DNA of 64,000 nt, taken from positions 248,001-312,000 of the forward strand of contig NZ_CP043474.1 in NCBI RefSeq assembly GCF_008329645.1. Reading direction: 5' to 3'. How positions within the stretch are numbered: position 1 is the first letter of the stretch; the number at the start of each line of letters is the position of its first letter. The stretch comes from Mycolicibacterium grossiae (GTDB lineage Bacteria > Actinomycetota > Actinomycetes > Mycobacteriales > Mycobacteriaceae). Below the pieces are notes generated by a model. That model was not told the DNA's origin. It searched no databases and worked only from the letters and a program-made list of their open reading frames with translations. Position numbers and translations under genes: made by a program. Below, piece by piece: positions 1-6,682 of this stretch.

Positions 1-2
1 CT

Positions 3-140
3 GCGGTTCCGGGTGGCGGCCGTGTTTCAGTTCGTCCCATCGTGCGGCCAGAGATTGATCTGCGCATGCTCGCCAAGGCACTGCTTTACACCGCGATGGA
101 CCAAGAAAAGCGTCGCGCGGAAGAGGACGAAGCAGCCTGA
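3..140 (+). CDS. Partial hypothetical protein, C-terminal end (gene A, copy 1)
   Basis: The reading frame is open from the left edge and stops with TGA at 138-140. The 45 visible residues match the C-terminus of the complete gene at 2935-3357 almost residue for residue (shared VRPEID and RMLAKALLYTAMDQEKRR), so this is the tail of a paralogue whose start lies roughly 280 bp left of the window. It ends 5 bp from the stop of the convergent helix-turn-helix gene, exactly as in copy 2. I do not recognise the family; no catalytic motif is visible. The duplicated arrangement marks it as part of a module that flanks the OLD nuclease gene. Confidence 0.7.
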   Translation, partial: AVPGGGRVSVRPIVRPEIDLRMLAKALLYTAMDQEKRRAEEDEAA

Positions 141-145
141 CGTCC

Positions 146-469
146 TCACCCGCCACTCACTCGACGCCGCTGCGGCCGGAGCGTGCCGCCGGCCGCACGC
201 ACGGCGCGGTTGACGGTGCTGGCTTGGACGCTGAGCATCTCCGCGACCTGGTCGAGGGAGTTACCCCGCTCGTACAGTTCTAGGGCGCGAGCGTTGAACT
301 CAAGCGTGCGGATCTGCTGCTCACGTAGCTCGACGCCCGCCTTCCTCAGCTGCCGCGCGATGGTTTGGCGATGGCATTCAAACTTCTCAGCCAGTTTCGG
401 CATCGATTCGCCGGCCTCATACAGCTCAATGACAGCTTTCAAATCACTGTCCGAAAGTTTGCGGTTCAT
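146..469 (-). CDS. Small double helix-turn-helix DNA-binding protein (gene B, copy 1)
   Basis: This 107-residue protein contains two helix-turn-helix units of the resolvase/Hin C-terminal type: residues about 9-45 (LYEAGESMPKLAEKF, then HRQTIARQLRKAG) and about 58-93 (LYERGNSLDQVAEMLSV, then STVNRAVRAAG). There is no serine or tyrosine recombinase catalytic domain, so it is a DNA-binding protein only. I chose the ATG at 469 because it opens the conserved MNRKLS block; an upstream in-frame extension to 646 is open and partly conserved between copies. By hand count it is about 88% identical (94/107) to copy 2. Tail-to-tail with gene A. It may bind the TCGGTAC sites near the OLD gene, but that is inference. 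Confidence 0.75.
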   Translation of the reverse strand: MNRKLSDSDLKAVIELYEAGESMPKLAEKFECHRQTIARQLRKAGVELREQQIRTLEFNARALELYERGNSLDQVAEMLSVQASTVNRAVRAAGGTLRPQRRRVSGG

Positions 470-517
470 ACGATATGACTGCACATGACCACTGATCATC
501 TGTGGCAACGCGACGTC

Positions 518-595
518 CGGCATAGCTGAGATGCCATGCCGAACCAGTTTCGCGAACGCTGGGTCACGACTTGAAAGCGCTTCGCGTAGGAGCAC
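518..595. repeat. 78-bp near-identical block, copy 1
   Basis: This block upstream of gene B matches 3738-3815 with one mismatch (G562 versus A3782), while the sequence between it and the gene B start is diverged. It contains an imperfect inverted repeat (CGCGAACGCT at 551-560 against AGCGCTTCGCG at 581-591). Near-perfect conservation of the outer edge of a duplicated unit is what a recombination end or operator would show; it could also be a coding extension of gene B, since the frame is open. Confidence 0.7.
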
Positions 596-635
596 CACAG
601 TAGAACATATGTTCGAGCGTTGAACTAGATCGCCA

Positions 636-664
636 GAGGTCAGCACCGTTTGTGCTGGCCTTTT
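636..664 (+). terminator. Hairpin plus T-run terminator
   Basis: CAGCAC (641-646), a five-base loop and GTGCTG (652-657) form a hairpin followed by GCCTTTT (658-664). It points rightward, so it would stop plus-strand transcription arriving from gene A copy 1 before the OLD gene. Such U-tract terminators are uncommon in mycobacterial chromosomes, which fits foreign origin. Confidence 0.5.
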
Positions 665-673
665 GCGTGACTA

Positions 674-690
674 TCGGTACATGTCGGTAC
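674..690 (+). promoter_or_regulatory. Two TCGGTAC sites spaced 10 bp
   Basis: TCGGTAC occurs at 674-680 and again at 684-690, one helical turn apart, just after the terminator. Such phasing suits side-by-side binding of a protein with two helix-turn-helix units. Proposed as an operator for gene B or the OLD protein; not demonstrated. Confidence 0.4.
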
Positions 691-760
691 ACGGACCTAC
701 ACTGCCGAAATATGCTTTGACCTCTGGGGAGGGGGTTTGAATCACCTTAGGATGGTTGGG

Positions 761-825
761 TCATCGGTACTCAAATACGTAGCTACGAGCACAACAGCCT
801 GACCTCTGTTTCGATGTACCGATGA
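761..825. promoter_or_regulatory. Inverted pair of TCATCGGTAC sites
   Basis: TCATCGGTAC at 761-770 and its exact reverse complement GTACCGATGA at 816-825 form a perfect 10-bp inverted repeat separated by 45 bp. The core is the same 7-mer found at 674-690. The pair lies about 130-190 bp upstream of the OLD start codon, where an operator or looping site would sit. Confidence 0.45.
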
Positions 826-952
826 AATGGCAAGCTAGAAAAATACTATCGTCCTCGCGTCGTGATGCTCAACCCATCACGCTTAATCTTGCTAAAAGGA
901 AATAGCTAACTCATAATCTAACCCATAGCACCTAGAATCTTGAAGGAGCGGT

Positions 953-2881
953 ATGAAGCTAGTAGCTTTTAGGGTAAATAAATTCAGAAACATAGTCGAT
1001 TCGGAAAGAGTGACCGTACAGCCAGACGTCACTAACTTAGTAGGTAAAAACGAGTCGGGTAAAACAGCGGCTCTTAACGCACTGTATCGCCTCAATCCTG
1101 CATATGGCGAGAAGTTTTCGGTATCTGAGCACTACCCTCGCTGGCTGAAGACTTCCGATCAGAAGCAGGGAGTCATCGACGATGTCGATACTATAACTGG
1201 ATACTTCGAGTTAGATGACCGCGACGTACAGGCGGCTGAGGGCCGATTCGGCAAAGGAATCCTCAAAGACCGGGAGTTTGCCTACACGCAGGGCTATCGA
1301 AGCACCCGTGCGGTATTGGCAATAGATGAGTCTGTTGGCATTGCGACCATTATGTCACACAGTAGTGCACCACAATCAACCTTGGACCTATTCCAGCAAG
1401 ATACGAAGCTCAGCACTCTGCGCAGATCAGTTGCTACAAAAATTTCTGAGCTACAGAGTTCCGGCGATGAGTCCGGCCAGTTACCCGATCTGCAGGCTCT
1501 CCAAGCTGAGATTACTGTCCTAATCGGTGAAAAGCTAACTCTCTGGCAATCTGTCGTAGCTCTACTTCGAGCACGCATGCCTAAATTCTTCTACTTTAGT
1601 CAATATCAAAATCTTCCTGGTCGGATCAATCTCGAGGATGTCGACGAAGAATCAGAAGGACCGGCTGCGACGGGTATGCAAACGGCGCGAGCACTACTCA
1701 AGCTGGCGGACACAACTACCGACTCTCTTTCCGACGATGATTTCGAAGATCGAACTGCTGAGCTGGAAGCCGTCTCCAATGAACTAACAGATCAAGTGTT
1801 CAAATATTGGTCGCAGAACGAAAAGCTCGAAGTGCAGATGGCCGTTGACCCCAAGACCGAGCCTCACCCGAGCGGCAACGGCCAGCATGTCGTAGTCAGG
1901 TATCTCGACGTGCGCGTTAAGGATCGTCGACATAATTACTCGAGCAATTTCTCACAGCGGTCAGCCGGTTTTCAATGGTTCTTCTCCTTCCTTGCCGCAT
2001 TCAGTGAGTTCGAGGATAAGGATGAAGACATCGTAGTACTACTTGACGAACCAGGGCTCGCTCTTCATGCAAAGGCGCAGGCTGACTTTCTTAGATTCAT
2101 AGATGAAAGACTCGCCCCCAAGGTGCAAGTCATCTACACCACTCATTCTCCCTTTATGGTGGCAGCCGACAAGCTCGAACGCGTTCGTGTGGTGGAAGAC
2201 AAAGGGGCGAAGAAGGGCACAGTCATCTCAGGTGAAGTGCTGTCTGTCGACAACGACACTTTATTTCCACTTCAAGCGGCACTCGGCTACGATATCGCTC
2301 AAAACTTATTCGTCGGTCCAGATAATCTCATCGTGGAAGGGACGTCTGACTTCACTTACCTCACTATTATAAGCGACCATTTGAAGGCACTTGGACGAGA
2401 ATCGCTTAATGAATCTTGGCGGATTCTTCCAGCCGGCAGCGTTGCAAACATCCCATCGTTTGTCGCTCTCATGGGACGACAGCTTGATGTGACCGTATTT
2501 GTCGATAGTGGCGCAAGTGGCCTGCAACGTCTGAATCATCTTGCTACTCAAGGTTTGCTGAAATCGAAGCGCCTAATCACGGTTGATCAAATAGTCAGTG
2601 TGAAGAACGCCGACATCGAGGATTTATTCAAGCCTCTCGATTATCTCAAGCTCTTGTACAACCCAGCCTTTGGCATCAATCTCACTATTGGCAAGCTTGC
2701 CGCAGGTGACCGCATAATTGACAGGATCGGGCGAACCCAAGGGTCTCCCTTCATTCTGCACGGTAAGCCTGCAGATTATTTACTCCGGAACCGCGACAAG
2801 GTACTCGACAAGCTGTCGCCGGACACGCTAGACAACTTCGAGAATGCAATAAAAAGGATCAACGGTACCAGCACGTCTTAA
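953..2881 (+). CDS. OLD-family ATP-dependent nuclease (AAA ATPase plus Toprim domain)
   Basis: This 642-residue protein begins with an ABC/SMC-type ATPase: Walker A GKNESGKT (31-38), a central helical insertion, and Walker B VVLLDEPGLALH (D365, E366) with a following TTHSPF switch. The C-terminal half is Toprim-like: VEGTSD with E462, FVDSG with D518, and the family-typical ADIEDLF. OLD proteins (P2 Old, GajA) are ATPase-nucleases used in phage defence or interference. No UvrD-like helicase follows, so it resembles the stand-alone class. The start is set by AAGGAG at 943-948. Base composition and codon use are far more AT-rich than the surroundings, indicating transfer. It sits between two direct copies of module A-B. 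Confidence 0.85.
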   Translation: MKLVAFRVNKFRNIVDSERVTVQPDVTNLVGKNESGKTAALNALYRLNPAYGEKFSVSEHYPRWLKTSDQKQGVIDDVDTITGYFELDDRDVQAAEGRFGKGILKDREFAYTQGYRSTRAVLAIDESVGIATIMSHSSAPQSTLDLFQQDTKLSTLRRSVATKISELQSSGDESGQLPDLQALQAEITVLIGEKLTLWQSVVALLRARMPKFFYFSQYQNLPGRINLEDVDEESEGPAATGMQTARALLKLADTTTDSLSDDDFEDRTAELEAVSNELTDQVFKYWSQNEKLEVQMAVDPKTEPHPSGNGQHVVVRYLDVRVKDRRHNYSSNFSQRSAGFQWFFSFLAAFSEFEDKDEDIVVLLDEPGLALHAKAQADFLRFIDERLAPKVQVIYTTHSPFMVAADKLERVRVVEDKGAKKGTVISGEVLSVDNDTLFPLQAALGYDIAQNLFVGPDNLIVEGTSDFTYLTIISDHLKALGRESLNESWRILPAGSVANIPSFVALMGRQLDVTVFVDSGASGLQRLNHLATQGLLKSKRLITVDQIVSVKNADIEDLFKPLDYLKLLYNPAFGINLTIGKLAAGDRIIDRIGRTQGSPFILHGKPADYLLRNRDKVLDKLSPDTLDNFENAIKRINGTSTS

Positions 2882-2934
2882 ATTCTGACATGCTGGCTCT
2901 CCCTCTTGCTCTTGGTTGGAGATAGCTGGGCATA

Positions 2935-3357
2935 ATGTCACGCCAGCACATGCCAAGACTTAATACGCCCACCTACCTTCATCACCATCATCAACTCAAA
3001 GAGCTGTGGGTCGTCGACATGTCGGCGTTTTTGTACCTCACCTTTCGAGACCAAGTCGACCTGCACACGTACTTCCAGTTCGCATCGGACAAGACCGAGG
3101 CTGAATTGATCGAGCATCGCCGCAACGTGCACGCGCTCGATCGCTCACTTCCCCACCGCGCCGGCCGTGCGTACGCCAGACTGATACGTGGTGAACGAGC
3201 ACCTGCCACCTCCTCTGCGCTATCGGATGGCAGCCGTATTTCAGTTCGTGCCATCGTGCGGCCAGAGATAGATTTTCGGATGCTCGCCAAGGCGCTGCTC
3301 TACACCGCGATGGACCAAGAGAAGCGTCGGTCCGACGAAGAAGACCAAGCAGCCTGA
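2935..3357 (+). CDS. Hypothetical protein, complete (gene A, copy 2)
   Basis: This 140-residue protein is not recognised. The N-terminus is poor (HHHH run), and a start at the internal Met of VVDMSAFLYLTFRDQ (about residue 29) is equally possible and looks more natural. The rest is charged and soluble, with no membrane segment or signal peptide; a conserved tail contains VRPEID and RMLAKALLYTAMDQEKRR, shared with the partial copy at the left edge. It begins 53 bp after the OLD stop, possibly cotranscribed, and ends 5 bp from the convergent gene B stop. Retention of both A and B in both copies suggests a functional pair, but no function can be assigned. Confidence 0.65.
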   Translation: MSRQHMPRLNTPTYLHHHHQLKELWVVDMSAFLYLTFRDQVDLHTYFQFASDKTEAELIEHRRNVHALDRSLPHRAGRAYARLIRGERAPATSSALSDGSRISVRAIVRPEIDFRMLAKALLYTAMDQEKRRSDEEDQAA

Positions 3358-3362
3358 CGTCC

Positions 3363-3686
3363 CTACTCGTTACGCGCCCGACGTCGCTGCGGTCGTAGGC
3401 TTCCGCCGGCCGCACGCACGGCGCGATTGATGGTGCTGGCTTGGACGCTGAGCATCTCCGCGACCTGATCGAGGGAGTTGCCCTGCTCGTACAGCGTCCG
3501 AGCGTGAGCATTGAACTCAGGCGTACGTATCTGCTGTTCGCGGAGCGTGACGCCCGCCTTCCTCAGCTGCCGAGCGATGGTCTGGCGATGGCATTCAAAC
3601 TTTTCGGCCAGCTTTGGCATCGATTCGCCTGCCTCATACAACTCAATGACAGCTTTCAAATCGCTGTTTGAAAGTTTGCGGTTCAT
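3363..3686 (-). CDS. Small double helix-turn-helix DNA-binding protein (gene B, copy 2)
   Basis: A 107-residue paralogue of the gene at 146-469, same length, with the same two resolvase-type helix-turn-helix units. Differences are concentrated in the second unit's first helix and in the last four residues. The ATG at 3686 matches the start chosen in copy 1. A longer frame reaches 4148 only by reading antisense through the neighbouring secreted-protein gene, so that extension is not credible in full. Ends 5 bp from gene A copy 2. Probably a DNA-binding accessory or regulator of the flanked OLD cassette (inference). Confidence 0.75.
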   Translation of the reverse strand: MNRKLSNSDLKAVIELYEAGESMPKLAEKFECHRQTIARQLRKAGVTLREQQIRTPEFNAHARTLYEQGNSLDQVAEMLSVQASTINRAVRAAGGSLRPQRRRARNE

Positions 3687-3737
3687 GCGATATGCACGGC
3701 GCTGAGCAGCGTATACATGCGTCGACCGTGCGTCGCT

Positions 3738-3815
3738 CGGCATAGCTGAGATGCCATGCCGAACCAGTTTCGCGAACGCTGAGTCACGACTTGAAAGCGC
3801 TTCGCGTAGGAGCAC
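3738..3815. repeat. 78-bp near-identical block, copy 2
   Basis: Matches 518-595 at 77 of 78 positions and forms the extreme right edge of the insert. See copy 1 for its internal inverted repeat. Confidence 0.7.
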
Positions 3816-3826
3816 ATCGCGCCGCA

Positions 3827-4168
3827 CTACGGCAGCGGCAGCGGCGGCTGCTTCATCAGCTCGTCGAGCGCGCCGTCGCCCTCCTCCGGCGGAGCCGGGC
3901 GGGTGGGCATGTAGATTACCGGCCGGTAGTCCGGCGCCGGGTTGACGACCGCTGCGACGCAACCGATCCCGTAGGTCGTGAGGGTCGGGGTCCCGGCCTG
4001 GTCGACGCAGCAGCTGGTGGCGATGGCGTCGTAGTTGGCGTCCGGCGGCGGGACGGCCGTCGACGTGCACGTCGAGAAGGCGACGTCGTCGAACGCCGAC
4101 GCGGTAGCGATGCCGAGCTGGCCCAGCCCGGCGACCAGCACGGCACATCCCGCGATCGTTCTGCGCAC
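3827..4168 (-). CDS. Small secreted hypothetical protein
   Basis: 113 residues with a GTG start. A typical Sec signal peptide (MRRTIAG, hydrophobic core, ATASA cleavage region near residue 24) precedes a mature chain with paired cysteines (CTSTA, TSCCVDQ, GIGC) and a proline-rich C-terminus. It looks like one of the small cysteine-containing exported proteins common in mycobacteria; no enzyme motif is present. It begins 1 bp after the stop of the GAF-ANTAR gene, so the two are probably cotranscribed. Its stop codon is 11 bp from the border of the accessory insert; the reading frame is intact. Confidence 0.65.
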   Translation of the reverse strand: MRRTIAGCAVLVAGLGQLGIATASAFDDVAFSTCTSTAVPPPDANYDAIATSCCVDQAGTPTLTTYGIGCVAAVVNPAPDYRPVIYMPTRPAPPEEGDGALDELMKQPPLPLP

Positions 4169-4169
4169 G

Positions 4170-4853
4170 TCACGTCCCCCGGGTCTCGATGACGCGCTGT
4201 GCGACGTCGATCAGCTTGGTGTTGGTGTCCTGCGAGAGCCGCCGCAGCATCGCGAACGCCTGTACGTCGTCGATGTTGAAGCGCTCCATGATGATGCCCT
4301 TGGCCTGACCGATGCGGTCACGCGTCGACAGTGCCGACTGCAGCTGGTCGCCTTCCCGGCTGGCCATGATGGCCGCGGCGGCGTGCGCGGCGAGCACCAT
4401 GCCGACGGTCTCCGCCTCGCCGTCCCAGCGGTTGGGCGCGTGCCCGAACAGGTTCAACGCGCCGGCCGTCCGGTCGGCGGTGTACAGCTTGAACGACAAC
4501 CCGCTGCGGATACCCCGTTCGACGAGGGCCGGCGAATACGTCGGCCAGCGCTCCTCGTGGGCGAAGTCGACGGTGCGGACCACGACCTCGTCGAGCGCGG
4601 CTTCGATGCAGGGACCTTCCTGCATCTCCATCTGGATCTTGTCGAGTTCGTACATGAGGTCGGTGGTGGGGGCCCGCGTCTCGAACGACTCCCCCTTGCC
4701 CACCAGTAGCACTCCGGCCAGATCCACCCCGGGGATCAGTTCCCGGGCCGCCGATGTGACGTCCCGAAGCACTTCGTCCACGCTGCGGGGCATCGCGGTC
4801 GATCGCGCCAGCTCCGCCATCCGCATGGCGAGGTCCTGATTGTGCAGCGTCAT
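4170..4853 (-). CDS. GAF and ANTAR domain regulator
   Basis: 227 residues. A GAF sensor domain fills about residues 20-160 (LIPGVDLAGVLLV near the start; SFKLYTADRTAGALNLFG in the core). An ANTAR RNA-binding domain follows from about 168 (STRDRIGQAKGIIMERF, then AFAMLRRLSQDTN and VAQRVIETR). ANTAR proteins bind paired hexaloop hairpins in nascent RNA and prevent transcription termination; the GAF ligand cannot be read from sequence. The ATG at 4853 is preceded by AAGGACG. It is the first gene of a two-gene unit with the small secreted protein. Confidence 0.9.
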   Translation of the reverse strand: MTLHNQDLAMRMAELARSTAMPRSVDEVLRDVTSAARELIPGVDLAGVLLVGKGESFETRAPTTDLMYELDKIQMEMQEGPCIEAALDEVVVRTVDFAHEERWPTYSPALVERGIRSGLSFKLYTADRTAGALNLFGHAPNRWDGEAETVGMVLAAHAAAAIMASREGDQLQSALSTRDRIGQAKGIIMERFNIDDVQAFAMLRRLSQDTNTKLIDVAQRVIETRGT

Positions 4854-5006
4854 CGTCCTTCTTTTTCTCCCTGTGCCTCCCGCCCGGCCAAATCATGCCA
4901 AATGGGAGCCGTGCCCAGTATCGGACTGATCGCGAAACCCGACAAACCCGCTCGGCGGGGCGGCGCCGGCGCCTGCCGGACTCGCCCAGAAAATCTGTGA
5001 AACCAT

Positions 5007-5033
5007 CTGGCACTCTCCGGCATCGAGTGCTAA
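5007..5033. promoter_or_regulatory. CIRCE operator (HrcA site) upstream of hsp20
   Basis: The left half CTGGCACTC (5007-5015) and right half GAGTGCTAA (5025-5033) are separated by exactly nine bases. The right half is a perfect match to the CIRCE consensus and the left half has two mismatches (consensus TTAGCACTC). HrcA binds such sites and represses heat-shock genes. It ends 73 bp before the hsp20 start. Confidence 0.85.
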
Positions 5034-5106
5034 TTTTGGTGTCGCACAGTGATTGGCTGCCCCGCCAGGGTGGCGGGCTTTCGACAGACGTAGGAGGTGG
5101 ATTGCT

Positions 5107-5565
5107 GTGCTTCGTTTCGATCCCTTCAGCGACATCAACGCCGAGGTTTCGGCCTTGACCCGGGGACTGCTGAACAGCCAGACCGGATCGTCTCGTAGTC
5201 CGCGGTTCATGCCGATGGACCTGTGCAAGGTCGACGACCACTACCTGCTCACGGCCGACCTGCCCGGTGTCGATCCGGGCTCGGTCGACGTCGACGTCGA
5301 CAACGGCACGCTCACCATCTCGGCGCGGCGCACGCCGCGCGGCGAGGACGGCGTGCAGTGGCTCGCGAGCGAGCGCTTCTTCGGCACCTACCGACGGCAG
5401 CTCTCACTCGGCGACGGCATCGACACCGCGGGCATCGCCGCCTCGTACGAGAACGGCGTCCTCACCATCACGATCCCCCTCGCGGAGCGCGCCAAGGCCC
5501 GCAAGGTGGAGATCGCCCACAGCGGCGGTCAGAAGTCCATCCAGCCGACGACCGTCGACGCCTGA
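5107..5565 (+). CDS. Hsp20/alpha-crystallin small heat-shock protein
   Basis: 152 residues, starting at GTG 5107 (MLRFDPFSD), with a strong AGGAGG at 5092-5097; the longer upstream frame would run over this ribosome site. The alpha-crystallin domain spans about residues 38-135 (PMDLCKVDDHYLLTADLPGV near its start; the conserved ENGVLTITIPL near its end). It is an ATP-independent holdase preventing aggregation of unfolding proteins. A CIRCE element upstream indicates HrcA repression and heat induction. Stands alone, with no partner gene. Confidence 0.92.
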   Translation: MLRFDPFSDINAEVSALTRGLLNSQTGSSRSPRFMPMDLCKVDDHYLLTADLPGVDPGSVDVDVDNGTLTISARRTPRGEDGVQWLASERFFGTYRRQLSLGDGIDTAGIAASYENGVLTITIPLAERAKARKVEIAHSGGQKSIQPTTVDA

Positions 5566-5599
5566 TTCCGTCGGTGGGTGGCGGCGCGCGCGTGCGCCG

Positions 5600-6187
5600 T
5601 CACCCACCGAGCCGGAACCGCAGGTTGTTGCGCACCGCCGGCCACTCCACGTCCAGGATGGAATAGACGACGGTGTCGCGGCGCGACCCGTCGGGCAGCA
5701 GCATATGACTGCGCAGCACGCCGTCGCGCTTGGCGCCGAGCCGTTCGATGGCCGCCCGGCTGGTGGTGTTCATGAAGTGCGTCCGGAATTCGACTGCGAC
5801 GCAACTCAATGCCTCGAAGGCGTGGGTCAGCATCAGCAGTTTCGCCTCGGTGTTCACCGCCGTGCGGCGCACCGACGCCGAGAACCACGTGGCACCGATC
5901 TCCAGCCGTCGATTGGGCCCGTCGACGTTGAGGTAGCTCGACGATCCGATGACCGGGCCGCCGGGCCGCCGTGCGACGAACGTCAACCCCGTGTCGGGAT
6001 GCTGCCGGGCCAACCGCGCGGCCACCCACTCCTCGGCGGTGTCCGGCGAGGGCGCCATCGTGAACCAGAGTCGCCCGGGATCGCCGTCGGCGCTCGCGGT
6101 GGCGATGTCCGCGGTGTCCTCGACCCGCAGCGGGTCCAGCGTCACCGCGGTGCCGGCGAGGGAGACGGGTGCGACGAAGCCAGTCAT
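5600..6187 (-). CDS. GNAT-family N-acetyltransferase (RimJ/RimL type)
   Basis: 195 residues. Opening block PVSLAGTAVTLDPLRVED is typical of RimJ/RimL-like acetyltransferases; the acetyl-CoA region includes IGSSSYLNV, EIGATWFS and the later RTHFMNTTSRAAIERLGAKRD segment. It should transfer acetyl from acetyl-CoA to an amine, but the acceptor is unknown. Its ATG overlaps the stop of the upstream membrane-protein gene by 4 bp (ATGA), implying translational coupling. The longer frame to 6709 is a shadow of that membrane gene. Confidence 0.85.
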   Translation of the reverse strand: MTGFVAPVSLAGTAVTLDPLRVEDTADIATASADGDPGRLWFTMAPSPDTAEEWVAARLARQHPDTGLTFVARRPGGPVIGSSSYLNVDGPNRRLEIGATWFSASVRRTAVNTEAKLLMLTHAFEALSCVAVEFRTHFMNTTSRAAIERLGAKRDGVLRSHMLLPDGSRRDTVVYSILDVEWPAVRNNLRFRLGG

Positions 6188-6633
6188 GCTCGCCGCGCCG
6201 AAAGACCACGCGCGGCCCGTGACCAGGCCGCCACCATCGTCAGCACCGATAGCGCGACGGCCAGCGCGGTCACCGCCGCGCCGACGTAGAGTCCGTACCC
6301 CGGCGCCACCGGCGGCGATGCGTACAGCCGGTAGTACCACAGCACCAGCACGGCGATGCACACCGAAATGGCAAGCGCCGCAGTCGAAGCCAGCCGCGCC
6401 GAGAGACCGCGCGCGGCCATCGCCGCCGCCACCACCAGGGTGGCGGACAGCAGCACGATCAGCTGGCCGACGCCGAACCCGGCCGGCGGCACCCCGATGC
6501 TGCCCACCTGACCACCGATCGCCGTGGCCCGGCCACCCCCGTCGGCGGTGGTGGTCAACCACGGCAGCCACGTGCTGACCAGGAGCACCGCGGCGCACAG
6601 CACGACGATCCAGCCGGCGCGCAGGGAACCCAT
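6184..6633 (-). CDS. Four-helix membrane protein, unknown function
   Basis: 149 residues from ATG 6633. Four hydrophobic segments are visible: about 8-25 (AGWIVVLCAAVLLVST), 56-73, 80-103 and 118-140. The first loop carries the LPWLTT motif seen in small mycobacterial membrane proteins of unknown role. Translationally coupled to the acetyltransferase. An upstream extension to 6777 overlaps the divergent cupin gene and is not used. Confidence 0.75.
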   Translation of the reverse strand: MGSLRAGWIVVLCAAVLLVSTWLPWLTTTADGGGRATAIGGQVGSIGVPPAGFGVGQLIVLLSATLVVAAAMAARGLSARLASTAALAISVCIAVLVLWYYRLYASPPVAPGYGLYVGAAVTALAVALSVLTMVAAWSRAARGLSARRA

Positions 6634-6682
6634 GCGCCCGAGGGTATCGGGTGACCGGCGGTCTGCGACGTAGGCTGCCAGC

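Larger units (their letters stand above)
1..595. repeat. Left copy of ~3.2-kb-offset direct duplication (module A-B)
   Basis: Positions 1-595 correspond to about 3215-3815: end of gene A, 5-bp gap, gene B, and its upstream DNA. The offset is 3214 bp in gene A, 3217 bp through gene B and 3220 bp upstream of it, the shifts being whole codons. The left end of this copy lies outside the window. Homology stops sharply at 595 on the right. Because the copies are direct repeats, homologous recombination between them would delete the OLD nuclease gene with one module copy. Confidence 0.8.
470..952. other. Intergenic region between gene B and the OLD nuclease gene
   Basis: No convincing gene lies in these 483 bases. 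They hold the 78-bp conserved block, a hairpin terminator (636-664), four TCGGTAC sites, a 9-bp direct repeat TGACCTCTG (718-726 and 800-808), and the AT-rich promoter-like stretch before the OLD start. Base composition drops from chromosome-like GC to markedly AT-rich from about 700 onward. Confidence 0.6.
3215..3815. repeat. Right copy of the direct duplication (module A-B)
   Basis: Counterpart of 1-595. Homology ends at AGCAC (3811-3815); the next base departs from copy 1, and core chromosome begins at once, with the stop codon of the secreted-protein gene at 3827. The junction defines the right border of the inserted segment to within about 11 bp. Confidence 0.8.

Noticed and set aside
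146..469. Serine recombinase or resolvase
   Set aside because: Only resolvase-type helix-turn-helix units are present; the catalytic serine domain is absent and the protein is 107 aa.
953..2881. Part of a Gabija (GajA-GajB) system
   Set aside because: No UvrD/PcrA-like helicase gene lies next to it; the following genes are the small A and B genes.
3687..4148. Extension of gene B copy 2 to 261 aa
   Set aside because: The added part runs through the secreted-protein gene in another frame and has Arg/Gly-rich shadow composition; copy 1 has no equivalent beyond the 78-bp block.
4318..5241. 307-aa minus-strand frame over the GAF-ANTAR and hsp20 genes
   Set aside because: Shadow frame with random Arg/Gly-rich composition; both overlapped genes are well supported.
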